Part shown: piece by piece, positions 1-11,800 of the stretch
Numbering within the stretch: the first letter of the stretch is position 1
Layout of the letters: each line of letters starts with the position of its first letter
The notes under the pieces: generated by a model
Databases searched by the model: none
Told to the model about the DNA's origin: nothing
What the model saw: only the letters and a program-made list of their open reading frames with translations
Translations under genes and position numbers: made by a program
Assembly (NCBI GenBank): GCA_022606425.2
Contig: JAHDVF020000413.1
Location: 1 to 64,000, forward strand
DNA from: Lepidostoma basale
Lineage: Eukaryota > Arthropoda > Insecta > Trichoptera > Lepidostomatidae
DNA length: 64,000 nucleotides
Direction of reading: 5' to 3'

Positions 1-243
1 ACAAATAAAAGAAGTTTTAAACCATCCAGAACACACAAGAACATGGAACACTCAAGTAGGAAGGGAAAATATAACCAAACCATAATACAAATGCATCTGT
101 AGGTCTACCAAGTGTCTCTAGCGTTCGGGAAATTTACAATTATTCATGCATTCGATGGATACAGGCATCTTCTCTTAGAGCGCTCCTAACGCAACTAGAT
201 CAAGTGGTGAATGGGGGCAGTTTATTCTTCATCAGGCGCTTAT

Positions 244-489
244 TCATACATACCATAACACAATAGACACTACAAACGCAAGTAAGATAGAAATTGGCAC
301 AAGGAAGGGGGCAATCATAGTGGGGATAGGATGCATAATGAGGAAGGAAACAAGGTTAGATTGAAGGACACTACTGCTATGGGGGAAAAGTATGCTAGGA
401 ATAGCAGTAATGGCTAGGGTCCCGGGGTCGCTTACCCGTCCTCGCGAAATGATGGAAATTATGCGAGTCCCTTGAGAACAAAAATACAT
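244..489 (-). other. Short open frame with hydrophobic C-terminus after pol
   Basis: An 81-residue frame 3' of pol ends in a hydrophobic stretch (IAPFLVPISILLAFVVSIVL), which could be a membrane segment. Its place is where an envelope-like third ORF sits in some insect gypsy elements, but no envelope motif (furin site, fusion peptide, cysteine pattern) is visible. It may well be chance. Confidence 0.15.
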
Positions 490-559
490 TTTAAGACAAA
501 GGTTTGAGTCATAGGTTAATATATTTGGGCGCCACTAAGTTTTAAGTTTAACTTAGAAA

Positions 560-3500
560 CTATTCCTGTTTGACTAAGTCCTTGATGTGAAATGTACCGA
601 TACTTTTTCCAGCCATATCAGACTGTTCATATATGGTATCTGAAATTCTTTTGAGTATCCTGCACTTGATAAATCTGGGACACAGTTTGGCAGATATGTA
701 CCTTGAAGCGTCAGATTGAAGGAAGGCACGGCGCCAGACCAGTTGTCCGACATGCAAGGTACAAGATTTACGCCTTAGATTATACCGAGTAGCGTTCCGT
801 TGGAAGGCTTGGAGTAGTGCGGAAGAAACTTCTTCATAGACATTTTCCATTCTAGTAGGCCAGATGCGTAGTCCGAGGTGATGTCAGATGGATTATGGGA
901 GTTTGATTCACGAACAAATTTATTGTGAAATGAACCGTGGGGAGCAGTTTCAAAGCCGTGCAAAAGAAAGAACGGGGTATATCCTGTAGCAATACTGACA
1001 GTATTATTTAAGCAAGATGAGATCTGTGGAAGCTTTTAACACCAAGTCCGTTGATTATTCCCTACCAGAATTGCCAGTGCGGTAATGATGTTTGCATTAT
1101 GACGTTCGCTTACATTGTTCTGAGGATGATAGCGGGCGTTGTAGTACAAGTATTGTATTCCATAGGTTTCAGTGAACTTACGGAACTCCTTGGAGACAAA
1201 TTGACTTCCGTTGTCGATAATAAGCGTACGGGGAACAGAGTAAGGCAGAAATTTTTCTCCTCGAGTAATTTAATTACAGTTTTGGAGTTGGCTGTCCTAA
1301 GGGGAAACGCCCAAACAAATTTTGAAAAGTTGTCTACTACTGTCAGAATGTGACAGAAGCGATGATTGGACATCGGGAGTGGCCCTACGAGGTCTGCAGA
1401 CAAGGATACGAGGGGTTTAGAAAGGCGTTTAGGCACCGTCATTAAACCTAAAGGGGACTGCGTGCTATGCTTATAGGCCTTGCAGGTGTCGCAAGTTTTT
1501 ATGAATTGTTTGATAGTGCGACGCATATTGCTCCAATAAAATGTTTGCGAGAGGGTTCTAAATGTTTTTTCAATCCCGGGATGACAGAAGTTGTTATGAC
1601 AGTCAGATATAACATGGGGGATTTCATTAGCGGGTACAACAACCTTCCAGAGGTAGCTGCTGGAGTCAGGGCGCGAGGAGTTTCCTGATTTCGAATAACG
1701 GTACAGGTGTTTGTTATTGATAAGATAGTTGGCTGTCGACTGCGGGTTATCCTTACATGCCGAAAATAGATTTAGATAGGTTTGATCAGTCACGTTAGTG
1801 AAGGGCGGAGGGAAGGTCAGGGAGGACACTTCGATGCGACTTAGGGCATCAGCTAAATTGTTTTCGCAACCTTTTTTATATACAAAATCGAAACTATATT
1901 GTGATAAACGGCAAGCCCATCTGGCGAGTCTGCCTCCCGGCGATGACAGATTGTTCAAATATTTGAGACAGCCATGATCACTTTGGACCGTAAAGTGTGT
2001 GCCATCCAGGTAACTCCTGAAATGATGTACCGAATCCACAATAGACAATAGTTCGCGTTCAGTGGTAGAATAGGAACGTTCAGAAGCAGTCAGTTTTCGG
2101 GAAAAATACGCTATAGCATGCTCGGAACCGTCAGGCATTTTTTGGGCAAGGAAGCTACCAATACTAATACCACTGGCATCACAAGTAAGAATGTAGGGTA
2201 CAGAATAATCAGGGGGTTTCAACACAGGGGCGGTAGTCATAATATTTTTAGGGCAACAAATGATTGTTCAGCCTCTTCGTTCCATTGGAAGGAAGTGCCT
2301 TTAAGCTTTATACTTGTTAAACGGCATAAAGGGGCTGCAATTTCGGCAAAATGTGCAATGAATTTACGATAGTAACTGGCACAGCCTAAGAAGGATTTAA
2401 CTTCTTTGGTAGATGTGGGACGGGGGAAATCAATCATTACCTTAATCTTATCTGGGTCAGTTCTTATTCCTTCACGATCAATCACATGGCCTAGGTACTT
2501 CAGTGAAGATTTGCAGAATTCTGATTTGCCTAGACGAATAGTGAGGTTGGCCTCGCGCAGACGTTCGTAAACCAGGGCGAGTGTGCTGACGTGAGATTCA
2601 AAATCTGGACTGCAAATAAGAATGTCATCGAGATAACAAAAAACATGGTCACCGAGATCACAAAATAGAGCATCCATTAACCTTTGCAACGGGCTCGGTA
2701 TATTGGCGATCCCGAATGGAGTAACTTTGAAACAAAACTGACCCCTACCCTCAATAAAGAATGCGGTTTTAATCATTGATTCTCTAGTCAGGGGCATCTG
2801 CCAGAACCCCATGCTTAAATCAAGGGCAGTAAGGTATTTAGTGTCACGCAGGTTGCTTAGAATTCGGTCAATGTTCGGTAAGCGATAACAGTCGGCTTTG
2901 GTAATCGAATTTAGTTTTCGCGGATCCAGAACGAATCGTGGAGAACCATCCTTTTTGGGGACAATAAATACATTATTTAGCCAGGGGCTCTTGCAGGGTT
3001 CAACTACGTCCAGCGAGATCATTCTCTCTAGTTCCTCTATTAATTGTTGGCGGCGAACATGGGATTGGGGGAATGTTTTCTGTTTAACCGGCGGATGGTT
3101 ACCCGTGTCGATCTCGTGATTAACCAGGTGGGTCCTGCCCAGACCTATCTTTTCGAAAGAAATTTGTTCGAACAAGTTTTTAATTCGGTCCAAGTCCTTG
3201 GACTGAGCAGGATTCAATTCTTCGGCAGGGACGAGACAAGATGGCGAGGGATTCACTGAGTACACGGGTTGAGTATTTGACTGTTTGGCTGGTTTGTTAT
3301 CCAGATGTCCAGGAAATAGCCTGGGAGTGAGTCCAGATGATTCAAGAAAAGGGACTCCAAGGATGAAACAGTCGTTTAGGGAAGGGACTAGGACGAATGA
3401 TACCCAGGTGGTGGTATTGTCATAACGAATGGGCAAGGTAACGGTTCCGATACTACGGTGGGAGGTATTATCGACCGTGTGAATTGAACAATTACCAGGG

Positions 3501-3709
3501 GTGATTTTATAATTGAGATTAATAAAGGATTGGTACAGATTTCCGCCTAAGATGTTGATGGCTGCACCGGAATCAAGCAGACCGCGAAAGGGGACACTGT
3601 GGATTTTAAAATTCAAGTATGGGCGATTGTCACGGGCATTTGTAATTTTTACACATGGAGATACCAGGTTTCGTGGAATAATTTTACCGAAGCCAGCCAG
3701 TCTAACCAC
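560..3709 (-). pseudogene. pol: Broken Ty3/gypsy pol: protease, RT, RNase H, integrase
   Basis: Frame one (3709-2237) carries the aspartic protease signature LLDSGAAINILG, then reverse transcriptase with FGIANIPSPLQRLMD and the catalytic YLDDILICS. A one-base loss in an A-run near 2240 breaks the frame. The next frame (2240 to about 1240) has RNase H (ILTCDASGISIGSFLAQ, TERELLSIVDSVHHFRSYL) and the integrase HHCC finger (HNNFCHPGIEK ... CDTCKAYK), then the first catalytic Asp region (SADLVGPLP). Another frameshift near 1240 splits the integrase core: the second catalytic stretch (IIDNGSQF) and YNARYHPQNN lie in the next frame. A TAA near 1037 interrupts that frame, and the integrase C-terminal part continues in it to 560 (TGYTPFF, then the basic LHVGQLVWRR region). 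I describe the pieces only. Inactive copy. Confidence 0.9.
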
Positions 3710-3746
3710 TCCGCTGAGCGCGGGATTACGGGAGACTGGCTAGCTG

Positions 3747-4691
3747 CTAGTTTTTTGTTGCGAAAAAACTGGGGGGTGGTCTAGAGGTGTCAGGAAGGTT
3801 TTTTTTTCTGCAACTCTTGGCGATATGGCCCAGGTTTTTGCAGGAGAAACATCTTAGGGGGCTCTTGGGAGGCACACGAACGGCAGCTAGGGATTTCTGG
3901 ACGTAGGGGCCGGATTTAGGTTCAGAGCGGCTGGGGTGGTCCGACGCACCAATCAATCTTTCGTAGGTCTGGCATGCTCTCTCCAGTTCCACGACGGAGG
4001 AGAAGTTGGCTGAAATTATTACGGGGGCTAATTTGGGCGAAAGTCCCTTCCTTAATACCTTGAGGATCTCCTGGTCAGAGAGACCGTCCTCCCCAATGGT
4101 ATTATTGGTGCTCACTACCCGGGCGAAGTAGTCTGCCGCTAATTCATTTTGAGACTGGCGCGAGGACCATATCTCCAGCTTCTTTGAGATGACATAATCG
4201 TCATCCTCGAAACGCTGCAGGAACTGTGACTTAAGGAGCAACCAGTCACTGGAGGTCGTACAATACGCTCTATAGTGTGTCAGAGCGCGGCCTTTGAGGA
4301 ATTCGGGAAGTACAGATGGCAACAATTGGGAGTCGAAGCGTCTAGATTTGGCGATTTCTTCTAGACGGGTGAAAAATTCGCGCACATCTTCCGCGCCGGT
4401 GAAATGTTGCACAGGCCACAATGCGAAATCAACATTCAAGGGCTGAAGCTCTACAGGGGGTCGTGTTAGAGAAACCGATGAAGAGGACACGATTGAAAGG
4501 GGGGCGGAGGTCGGCAGGTCAGCGACGGTGGGGGGTATGGTGAGTGGAACGACATCACTCGTCCGTGAGTTGAATTCCTCAGCCTGAACACGGACTTCCA
4601 CGAGGGTATTCTTTGGCAATATTCCGCGATCCTTCAACGCCTTGCAAAGGGTTTTGAAATGGGCCCCGGGAACATTTACTATTTGTTCCAT
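3747..4691 (-). CDS. gag: Retrotransposon Gag (capsid/nucleocapsid) polyprotein
   Basis: This is an intact 314-residue frame. The start is the ATG at 4691 (MEQIVNV); an upstream in-frame TTG at 4700 is not needed. The middle (about residues 85-240) has the look of a retrotransposon Gag capsid domain, with motifs such as VREFFTRLEEIA, FLKGRALTHY and LKSQFLQRF. One CCHC zinc knuckle, CFSCKNLGHIAKSC, follows at about residue 285 and is the nucleocapsid part that binds RNA. It would form virus-like particles in the cytoplasm that package the element's RNA. pol begins just downstream in another frame, with a slippery heptamer overlapping the last gag sense codons. Confidence 0.9.
   Translation of the reverse strand: MEQIVNVPGAHFKTLCKALKDRGILPKNTLVEVRVQAEEFNSRTSDVVPLTIPPTVADLPTSAPLSIVSSSSVSLTRPPVELQPLNVDFALWPVQHFTGAEDVREFFTRLEEIAKSRRFDSQLLPSVLPEFLKGRALTHYRAYCTTSSDWLLLKSQFLQRFEDDDYVISKKLEIWSSRQSQNELAADYFARVVSTNNTIGEDGLSDQEILKVLRKGLSPKLAPVIISANFSSVVELERACQTYERLIGASDHPSRSEPKSGPYVQKSLAAVRVPPKSPLRCFSCKNLGHIAKSCRKKNLPDTSRPPPSFFATKN
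3750..3756 (-). other. Slippery heptamer A-AAA-AAC at the gag/pol boundary
   Basis: Read in the gag frame, the last codons before the stop are A-AAA-AAC then TAG, the canonical -1 ribosomal frameshift heptamer. The frame that -1 slippage would enter stays open only about 35 codons and is not the frame in which protease is seen; protease lies in the +1 frame. Either an indel has since separated the two, or the heptamer is coincidental. Confidence 0.45.
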
Positions 4692-4800
4692 TATAAACAA
4701 TTAATTACAAACTACCAATTCGACAATAAACAGTTAACAATCAATATACGACATATGTTTAGCCCACACAAGTCCTTCATCGAATGACAACGCCAGAACG

Positions 4801-4818
4801 CCACACGTTTGGGCGCCA
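4801..4818 (-). other. Retrotransposon primer binding site
   Basis: On the minus strand this reads TGGCGCCCAAACGTGTGG, one base after the LTR end. The first ten bases equal the primer binding site known for tRNA-Lys(1,2)-primed elements; the following bases differ by an indel, so the exact tRNA is an inference. A similar string, TGGCGCCCAAA, recurs at 525-535 near the other end of the element. Confidence 0.75.
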
Positions 4819-4819
4819 G

Positions 4820-5852
4820 TGTAATGTGTCTCTCCCTACCACGGCTAGCGCAGAGAGCGGGCCCTTAGATCTCCGGTTTTCTCGTGAGATACTTTCCGGC
4901 TTGTCATTCGAATAGGGAAAGGTGTAAATAAATACATATGACGGAATACATGAGGGTTTATTATAACACAAAAAAATAGTTACAATAGTTATCTAGGGGC
5001 TAGAGATGTCGTACATATAAAAAAAAGAGGCACATGGTGAAATAATGAAGAGGCTGTTTGCGGACGATTCCTCGACGGCGTGCTCGTCAGGACATCGACC
5101 GGCGACGTCGTCCGTAGACGTTATCAGCGACGCTGACCAGAAGATGGTGGGTCAGCAAATCAATATGTGGAGCGTCACCTGGCAGACACGAGGTTCCCTA
5201 ACCTGTTGGTGCTGTCTGAAGCGGCGTGAAGTGGTCCTCGCAGTTCCGCATGGTGGTGAGGTCAACCACGTTGTCGGGGCATGATGTGCGACAACACGTG
5301 GGCGGCAATTTCGGGAGCAGAGGATGGCTCGGACCGTGGCGGAGGGAATCAACCGCAGCAAGGTCGGGCTTGACAAACGGCCTGGGAGCGGATATGCACT
5401 TTTGGCATCGCCATAGCGCAGGACAAGTTGGCAGAAAACCTGAAATAATGCCACAGATTTTATGGGCACGATGGCAAGTACCGCAAATACCTTGCTCGAA
5501 GTTATTCCATGGCGGATGAGGCTAGATGAAAACGGATTATCCCATCGGGAAAATCGCGGGTCGAAACGGCGATCCTCCAATCGATGCCGCGAAGTTGACA
5601 GCTCAAAGCGAAGAGAAGTCGGGGCGAATGGGCTGCGCAGAATGGGTTGCGCAGAAGGGACTGAGAGTCAACTGCAGAGGGCGCACACATCGGGGTGAAT
5701 TTAGCGCCAAATCCGAGAAGCGCGCGGGAACAAGAGTTTAAAGTAGCACTCTGGTGGTAAAAACGGGAACTAGGGGTTTGAATGGGGTCTAGAGCTAAAC
5801 ACTGAATATTAAGATAACCGAAAATAAATAAGAAATAGTAACTTACGTTACA
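4820..5852 (-). repeat. 5' LTR of the Ty3/gypsy element
   Basis: On the plus strand the block begins TGTAATGTG and ends CGTTACA, so it has TG...CA ends within a short terminal inverted repeat (TGTAA/TTACA). It lies one base outside the primer binding site on one side and touches Sat A sequence (ATATGTATG...) on the other, giving 1033 bp. A minus-strand AATAAA at 4956-4961 is a plausible polyadenylation signal. The right edge is set by the first base that matches the satellite; the second LTR, which would confirm the length, is outside the window. Short open frames inside it look like chance. Confidence 0.75.
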
Positions 5853-8800
5853 ATATGTATGAAAATCGGGATAAAGCGAGGACTTTTTTCCATATCTGTT
5901 GGGGTGACACACCATTCTTCCCCCTTAAATATCCATGAAATTAGGAATATAATGACCTTTTATTATATCATTTAGGGGTCGTACCCCCTATTTCCTAATC
6001 ATATTTTCATATTAAAAAAAAATTATTCACTTTTGTATGAAAAATATGTATGAAAATCGGGATAAAGCGATGACTTTTTTCCATATCTGTAGGGGTGACA
6101 CATCCTTCTTCCCCCTTAAATATCCATGAAAATAGGATAATAAGGAACTTTTTTATATCATTTAGGGGTCGTACCCCCATTCTCCTAATCAAATTTTCAT
6201 ATTAAAAAAAATATATTGCGTTTTGTATGAAAAATATGTATGAAAATCGGGATAAAGCGAGGACTTTTTTCCATATCTGTTGGGGTGACACACCATTCTT
6301 CCCCCTTAAATATCCATGAAATTAGGAATAAAATGACCTTTTATAATATCATTTAGGGGTCGTACCCCCTATTTCCAAATCAAATTTTCATATTAAAAAA
6401 AAAATTATTCACTTTTGTATGAAAAATATGTATGAAAATCGGGATAAAGCGAGGACTTTTTTCCATATCTGTAGGGGTGACACATCCTTCTTCCCCCTTA
6501 AATATCCATGAAAATAGGAAAATAATGAACTTTTTTATATCATTTAGGGGTCGTACCCCCATTCTCCTAATCAAATTTTCATATTAAAAAAAATATATTG
6601 CGTTTTGTATGAAAAATATGTATGAAAATCGGGATAAAGCGAGGACTTTTTCCATATCTGTTGGGGTGACACACCATTCTTCCCCCTTAAATATCCATGA
6701 AATTAGGAATATAATGACCTTTTATTATATCATTTAGGGGTCGTACCCCCTATTTCCTAATCAAATATTCATATTAAAAAAAAAATTATTCACTTTTGTA
6801 TGAAAAATATGTATGAAAATCGGGATAAAGCGAGGACTTTTTTCCATATCTGTAGGGGTGACACATCCTTCCTCCCCCTTAAATATCCATGAAAATAGGA
6901 TAATAATGAACTTTTTTATGTCATTTGGGGGTCGTACCCCCATTCTCCTAATCAAATTTTCATATTAAAAAAAATACATTGCGTTTTGTATGAAAAATAT
7001 GTATGAAAATCGGGATAAAGCGAGGACTTTTTTCCATATCTGTTGGGGTGACACACCATTCTTCCCCCTTAAATATCCATGAAATTAGGAATATAATGAC
7101 CTTTTATTATATCATTTAGGGGTCGTACCCCCTATTTCCTAATCAAACTTTCATATTAAAAAAAAAATTATTCACTTTTGTATGAAAAATATGTATGAAA
7201 ATCGGGATAAAGCGAGGACTTTTTTCCATATCTGTAGGGGTGACACATCCTTCCTCCCCCTTAAATATCCATTAAAATAGGATAATAATGAACTTTTTTA
7301 TATCATTTGGGGGTCGTACCCCCATTCTCCTAATCAAATTTTCATATTAAAAAAAAATATATTGCGTTTTGTATAAAAAATATGTATGAAAATCGGGATA
7401 AAGCGAGGACTTTTTTCCATATCTGTTGGGGTGACACACCATTCTTCCCCCTTAAATAACCATGAAAATAGGATAATAATGAACTTTTATTATATCATTT
7501 AGGGGTTGTACCCCCTATTTCCTAATCAAATTTTCATATTAAAAAAAAATTATTCACTTTTGTATGAAAAATATGTATGAAAATCGGAATAAAGCGAGGA
7601 CTTTTTTCCATATCTGTAGGGGTGACACATCCTTCTTCCCCCTTAAATATCCATGAAAATTGGATAATAATGATTTTTTTATATCATTTAGGGGTCGAAC
7701 CCTAATTTTCCTAACCAAATTTTCATATTAAAAAAAATATATTGCGTTTTGTATGAAAAATATGTATGAAAATCGGGATAAAGCGAGGACTTTTTTCCAT
7801 ATCTGTTGGGGTGACACACCATTTTTCCCCCTTAAATATCCATGAAATTAGGAATATAATGACCTTTTATTAAATCATTTAGGGGTCGTACCCCCTATTC
7901 CCTAATCAAATTTTCATATTAAAAAAAAATTATTCACTTTTGTATGAAAAATATGTATGAAAATCGGGATAAAGCGAGGACTTTTTTCCATATCTGTAGG
8001 GGTGACACATCCTTCTTCCCCCTTAAATATCCATGAAAATAGGATAATAATGAACTTTTTTATATCATTTAGGGGTCGTACCCCCATTCTCCTAATCAAA
8101 TTTTCATATTAAAAAAAATATATTGCGTTTCGTATGAAAAATATGTATGAAAATCGGGATAAAGCAAGGACTTTTTTCCATATCTGTTGGGGTGACACAC
8201 CATTCTTCCACCTTAAATAACCATGAAAATAGGATAATAATGAACTTTTATTATATCATTTAGGGGTCGTACCCCCTATTTCCTAATCTAATTTTCATAT
8301 AAAAAAAAAAATTATTCACTTTTGTATGAAAAATATGTATGAAAATCGGGATAAAGCGAGGACTTTTTTCCATATCTGTTGGGGTGACACACAATTCTTC
8401 CCCCTTAAATATCCATGAAATTAGGAATATAATGACCTTTTATTATATCATTTAGGGGTCGTACCCATTATTTCCTAATCAAATTTTCATATTAAAAAAA
8501 AATTATTCACTTTTGTATGAAAAATATGTATGAAAATCGGGATAAAGCGAGGCCTTTTTTCCATATCTGTATGGGTGACACATCCTTCTTCCCCCTTAAA
8601 TATCCATGAAAATAGGATAATAATGAACTTTTTTATATCATTTATGGGTCGTACCCCCATTCTCCTAATCAAATTTTCATATTAACAAAAATATATTGCG
8701 TTTTGTATAAAAAATATGTATGAAAATCGGGATAAAGCGAGGACTTTTTTCCATATCTGTAGGGGTGACACATCCTTCTTCCCCCTTAAATATCCATGAA

Positions 8801-11800
8801 AATAGGATAATAATGACCTTTTATTATATCATCTAGGGGTCGTACCCCCTATTTCTTATCTTATTTTCATATTAAAAAAAAATTATTCACTTTTGTATGA
8901 AAAATATGTATGAAAATCGGGATAAAGCGAGGACTTTTTTCCATATCTGTAGGGGTGACACATCCTTCTCCCCCCTTAAATATCCATGAAAATAGGATAA
9001 TAATGAATTTTTTTATATCATTTAGGGGTCGTACCCCCATTCTCCTAATCAAATTTTCATATTAAAAAAAATATATTGCGTTTTGTATGAAAAATATGTA
9101 TGAAAATCGGGATAAAGCGAGGACTTTTTTCCATATCTGTTGGGGTGACACACCATTCTTCCCCCTTAAATATCCATGTAATTAGGAATAAAATGACCTT
9201 TAATTATATCATTTAGGGGTCGTACCCCCTATTTCCTAATCAAATTTTCATATTAAAAAAAAAATTATTCACTTTTGTATGAAAAATATGTATGAAAATC
9301 GGGATAAAGCGAGGACTTTTTTCCATATCTGTAGGGGTGACACATCTTTCTTCCCCCTTAAATATCCATGAAAATAGGATAATAATGAACTTTTTTATAT
9401 TATTAAGGGGTCGTACCCCCATTCTCCTAATCAAATTTTCATATTAAAAAAAATATATTGCGTTTTGTATGAAAAATATGTATGAAAATCGGGATAAAGC
9501 GAGGACTTTTTTCCATATCTGTTGGGGTGACACACCATTCTTCCCCGTTAAATATCCATGAAATTATGAATATAATGACCTTTTATTATATCATTTAGGG
9601 GTCGTCCCCCCTATTTCCTAATCAAATTTTCATATTAAATAAAAAATTATTCACTTTTGTATGAAAAATATGTATGAAAATCGGGATAAAGCGAGGCCTT
9701 TTTTCCATATCTGTTGGGGTGACATACCATTTTTCCCCCTTAAATATCCATGAAATTAGGAATATAATGACCTTTTATTATATCATTTAGGGGTCGTACC
9801 CCCTATTTCCTAATCAAATTTTCATATTAAAAAAAATATTTTGCGTTTTAAATGAAAAATATGTATGATAATCGGGATAAAGCGAGGACTTTTTTCCATA
9901 TCTGTTGGGGTGACACACCATTCTTCCCCGTTAAATAACCATGAAAATAGGAATATAATGAACTTTTATTATATCATTTAGGGGTCGTACCCCCTATTTT
10001 CTAATCAAATTTTCATATTAAAAAAAAATTATTCACTTTTGTATAAAAAATATGTATGAAAATCGGGATAAAGCGAGGACTTTTTTCCATATCTGTAGGG
10101 GTGACACATCCTTCTTCCCTCTTACATATCCATGAAAATAGGATAATAATGAACTTTTTTATATCATTTGGGGGTCGTACCCCCATTCTCTTAATCAAAT
10201 TTTCATATTAAAAAAAATATATTGCGTTTTGTATAAAAAATATGTATGAAAATCGGGATAAAGCGAGAACTTTTTTCCATATCTGTTGGGGTGACACACC
10301 ATTCTTCCACCTTAAATAACCATGAAAATAGGATAATAATGAACTTTTATTATATCATTTAGGGGTCGTACCCCCTATTTCCTAATCAAATTTTCATATT
10401 AAAAAAAAAATTATTCACTTTTGTATGAAAAATATGTATGAAAATCGGGATAAAGCGAGGACTTTTTTCCATATCTGTTGGGGTGACACACAATTCTTCC
10501 CCCTTAAATATCCATGAAATTAGGAATATAATGACCTTTTATTATATCATTTAGGGGTCGTACCCCCTATTTCCTAATCAAACTTTCATATTAAAAAAAA
10601 AATTATTCACTTTTGTATGAAAAATATGTATGAAAATCGGGATAAAGCGAGGACTTTTTTCCATATCTGTAGGGGTGACACATCCTTCCTCCCCCTTAAA
10701 TATCCATTAAAATAGGATAATATTGAACTTTTTTATATCATTTGGGGGTCGTACCCCCATTCTCCTAATCAAATTTTCATATTAAAAAAAATATATTGCG
10801 TTTTGTTTAAAAAATATGTATGAAAATCGGGATAAAGCGAGGACTTTTTTCCATATCTGTTGGGGTGACACACCATTCTTCCCCCTTAAATAACCATGAA
10901 AATAGGATAATAATGAACTTTTATTATATCATTTAGGGGTCGTACCCCCTATTTCCTAATCAAATTTTCATATTAAAAAAAAATTATTCACTTTTGTATG
11001 AAAAATATGTATGAAAATCGGAATAAAGCGAGGACTTTTTTCCATATCTGTAGGGGTGACACATCCTTCTTCCCCCTTAAATATCCATGAAAATTGGATA
11101 ATAATGATTTTTTTATATCATTTAGGGGTCGTACCCCCATTTTCCTAACCAAATTTTCATATTAAAAAAAATATATTGCGTTTTGTATGAAAAATATGTA
11201 TGAAAATCGGGATAAAGCGAGGACTTTTTTCCATATCTGTTGGGGTGACACAACATTTTTCCCCCTTAAATATCCATGAAATTAGGAATATAATGACCTT
11301 TTATTAAATCATTTAGGGGTCGTACCCCCTATTAAAAAAAAATTATTCACTTTTGTATGAAAAATATGTATGAAAATCGGGATAAAGCGAGGACTTTTTT
11401 CCATATCTGTAGGGGTGACACATCCTTCTTCCCCCTTAAATATCCATGAAAATAGGATAATAATGAACTTTTTTATATCATTTAGGGGTCGTACCCCCAT
11501 TCTCCTAATCAAATTTTCATATTAAAAAAAAAAATATTGCGTTTTGTATGAAAAATATGTATGAAAATCGGGATAAAGCGAGGACTTTTTTCCATATCTG
11601 TTGGGGTGACACACCATTCTTCCACCTTAAATAACCATGAAAATAGGATAATAATGAACTTTTATTATATCATTTAGGGGTCGTACCCCCTATTTCCTAA
11701 TCAAATTTTCATATTAAAAAAAAAATTATTCACTTTTGTATGAAAAATATGTATGAAAATCGGGATAAAGCGAGGACTTTTTTCCATATCTGTTGGGGTG

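Larger units (their letters stand above)
1..5852 (-). mobile_element. Ty3/gypsy LTR retrotransposon, left part cut by window start
   Basis: On the minus strand the order is LTR (4820-5852), primer binding site, gag, protease, reverse transcriptase, RNase H, integrase, which is the Ty3/gypsy order. The second LTR is not in the window: nothing in 1-540 matches 4820-5852, so the element continues to the left. The LTR ends directly against Sat A, so the element apparently inserted into, or at the edge of, that satellite. gag is intact but pol carries two frameshifts and an in-frame stop, so this copy cannot act on its own. Bases 1-243 and 490-559 show no recognisable coding signal. Confidence 0.93.

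Noticed and set aside
5152..5915. Open frames of 97-142 residues inside the LTR
   Set aside because: Both strands and several frames are open without recognisable domains; it is non-coding LTR.
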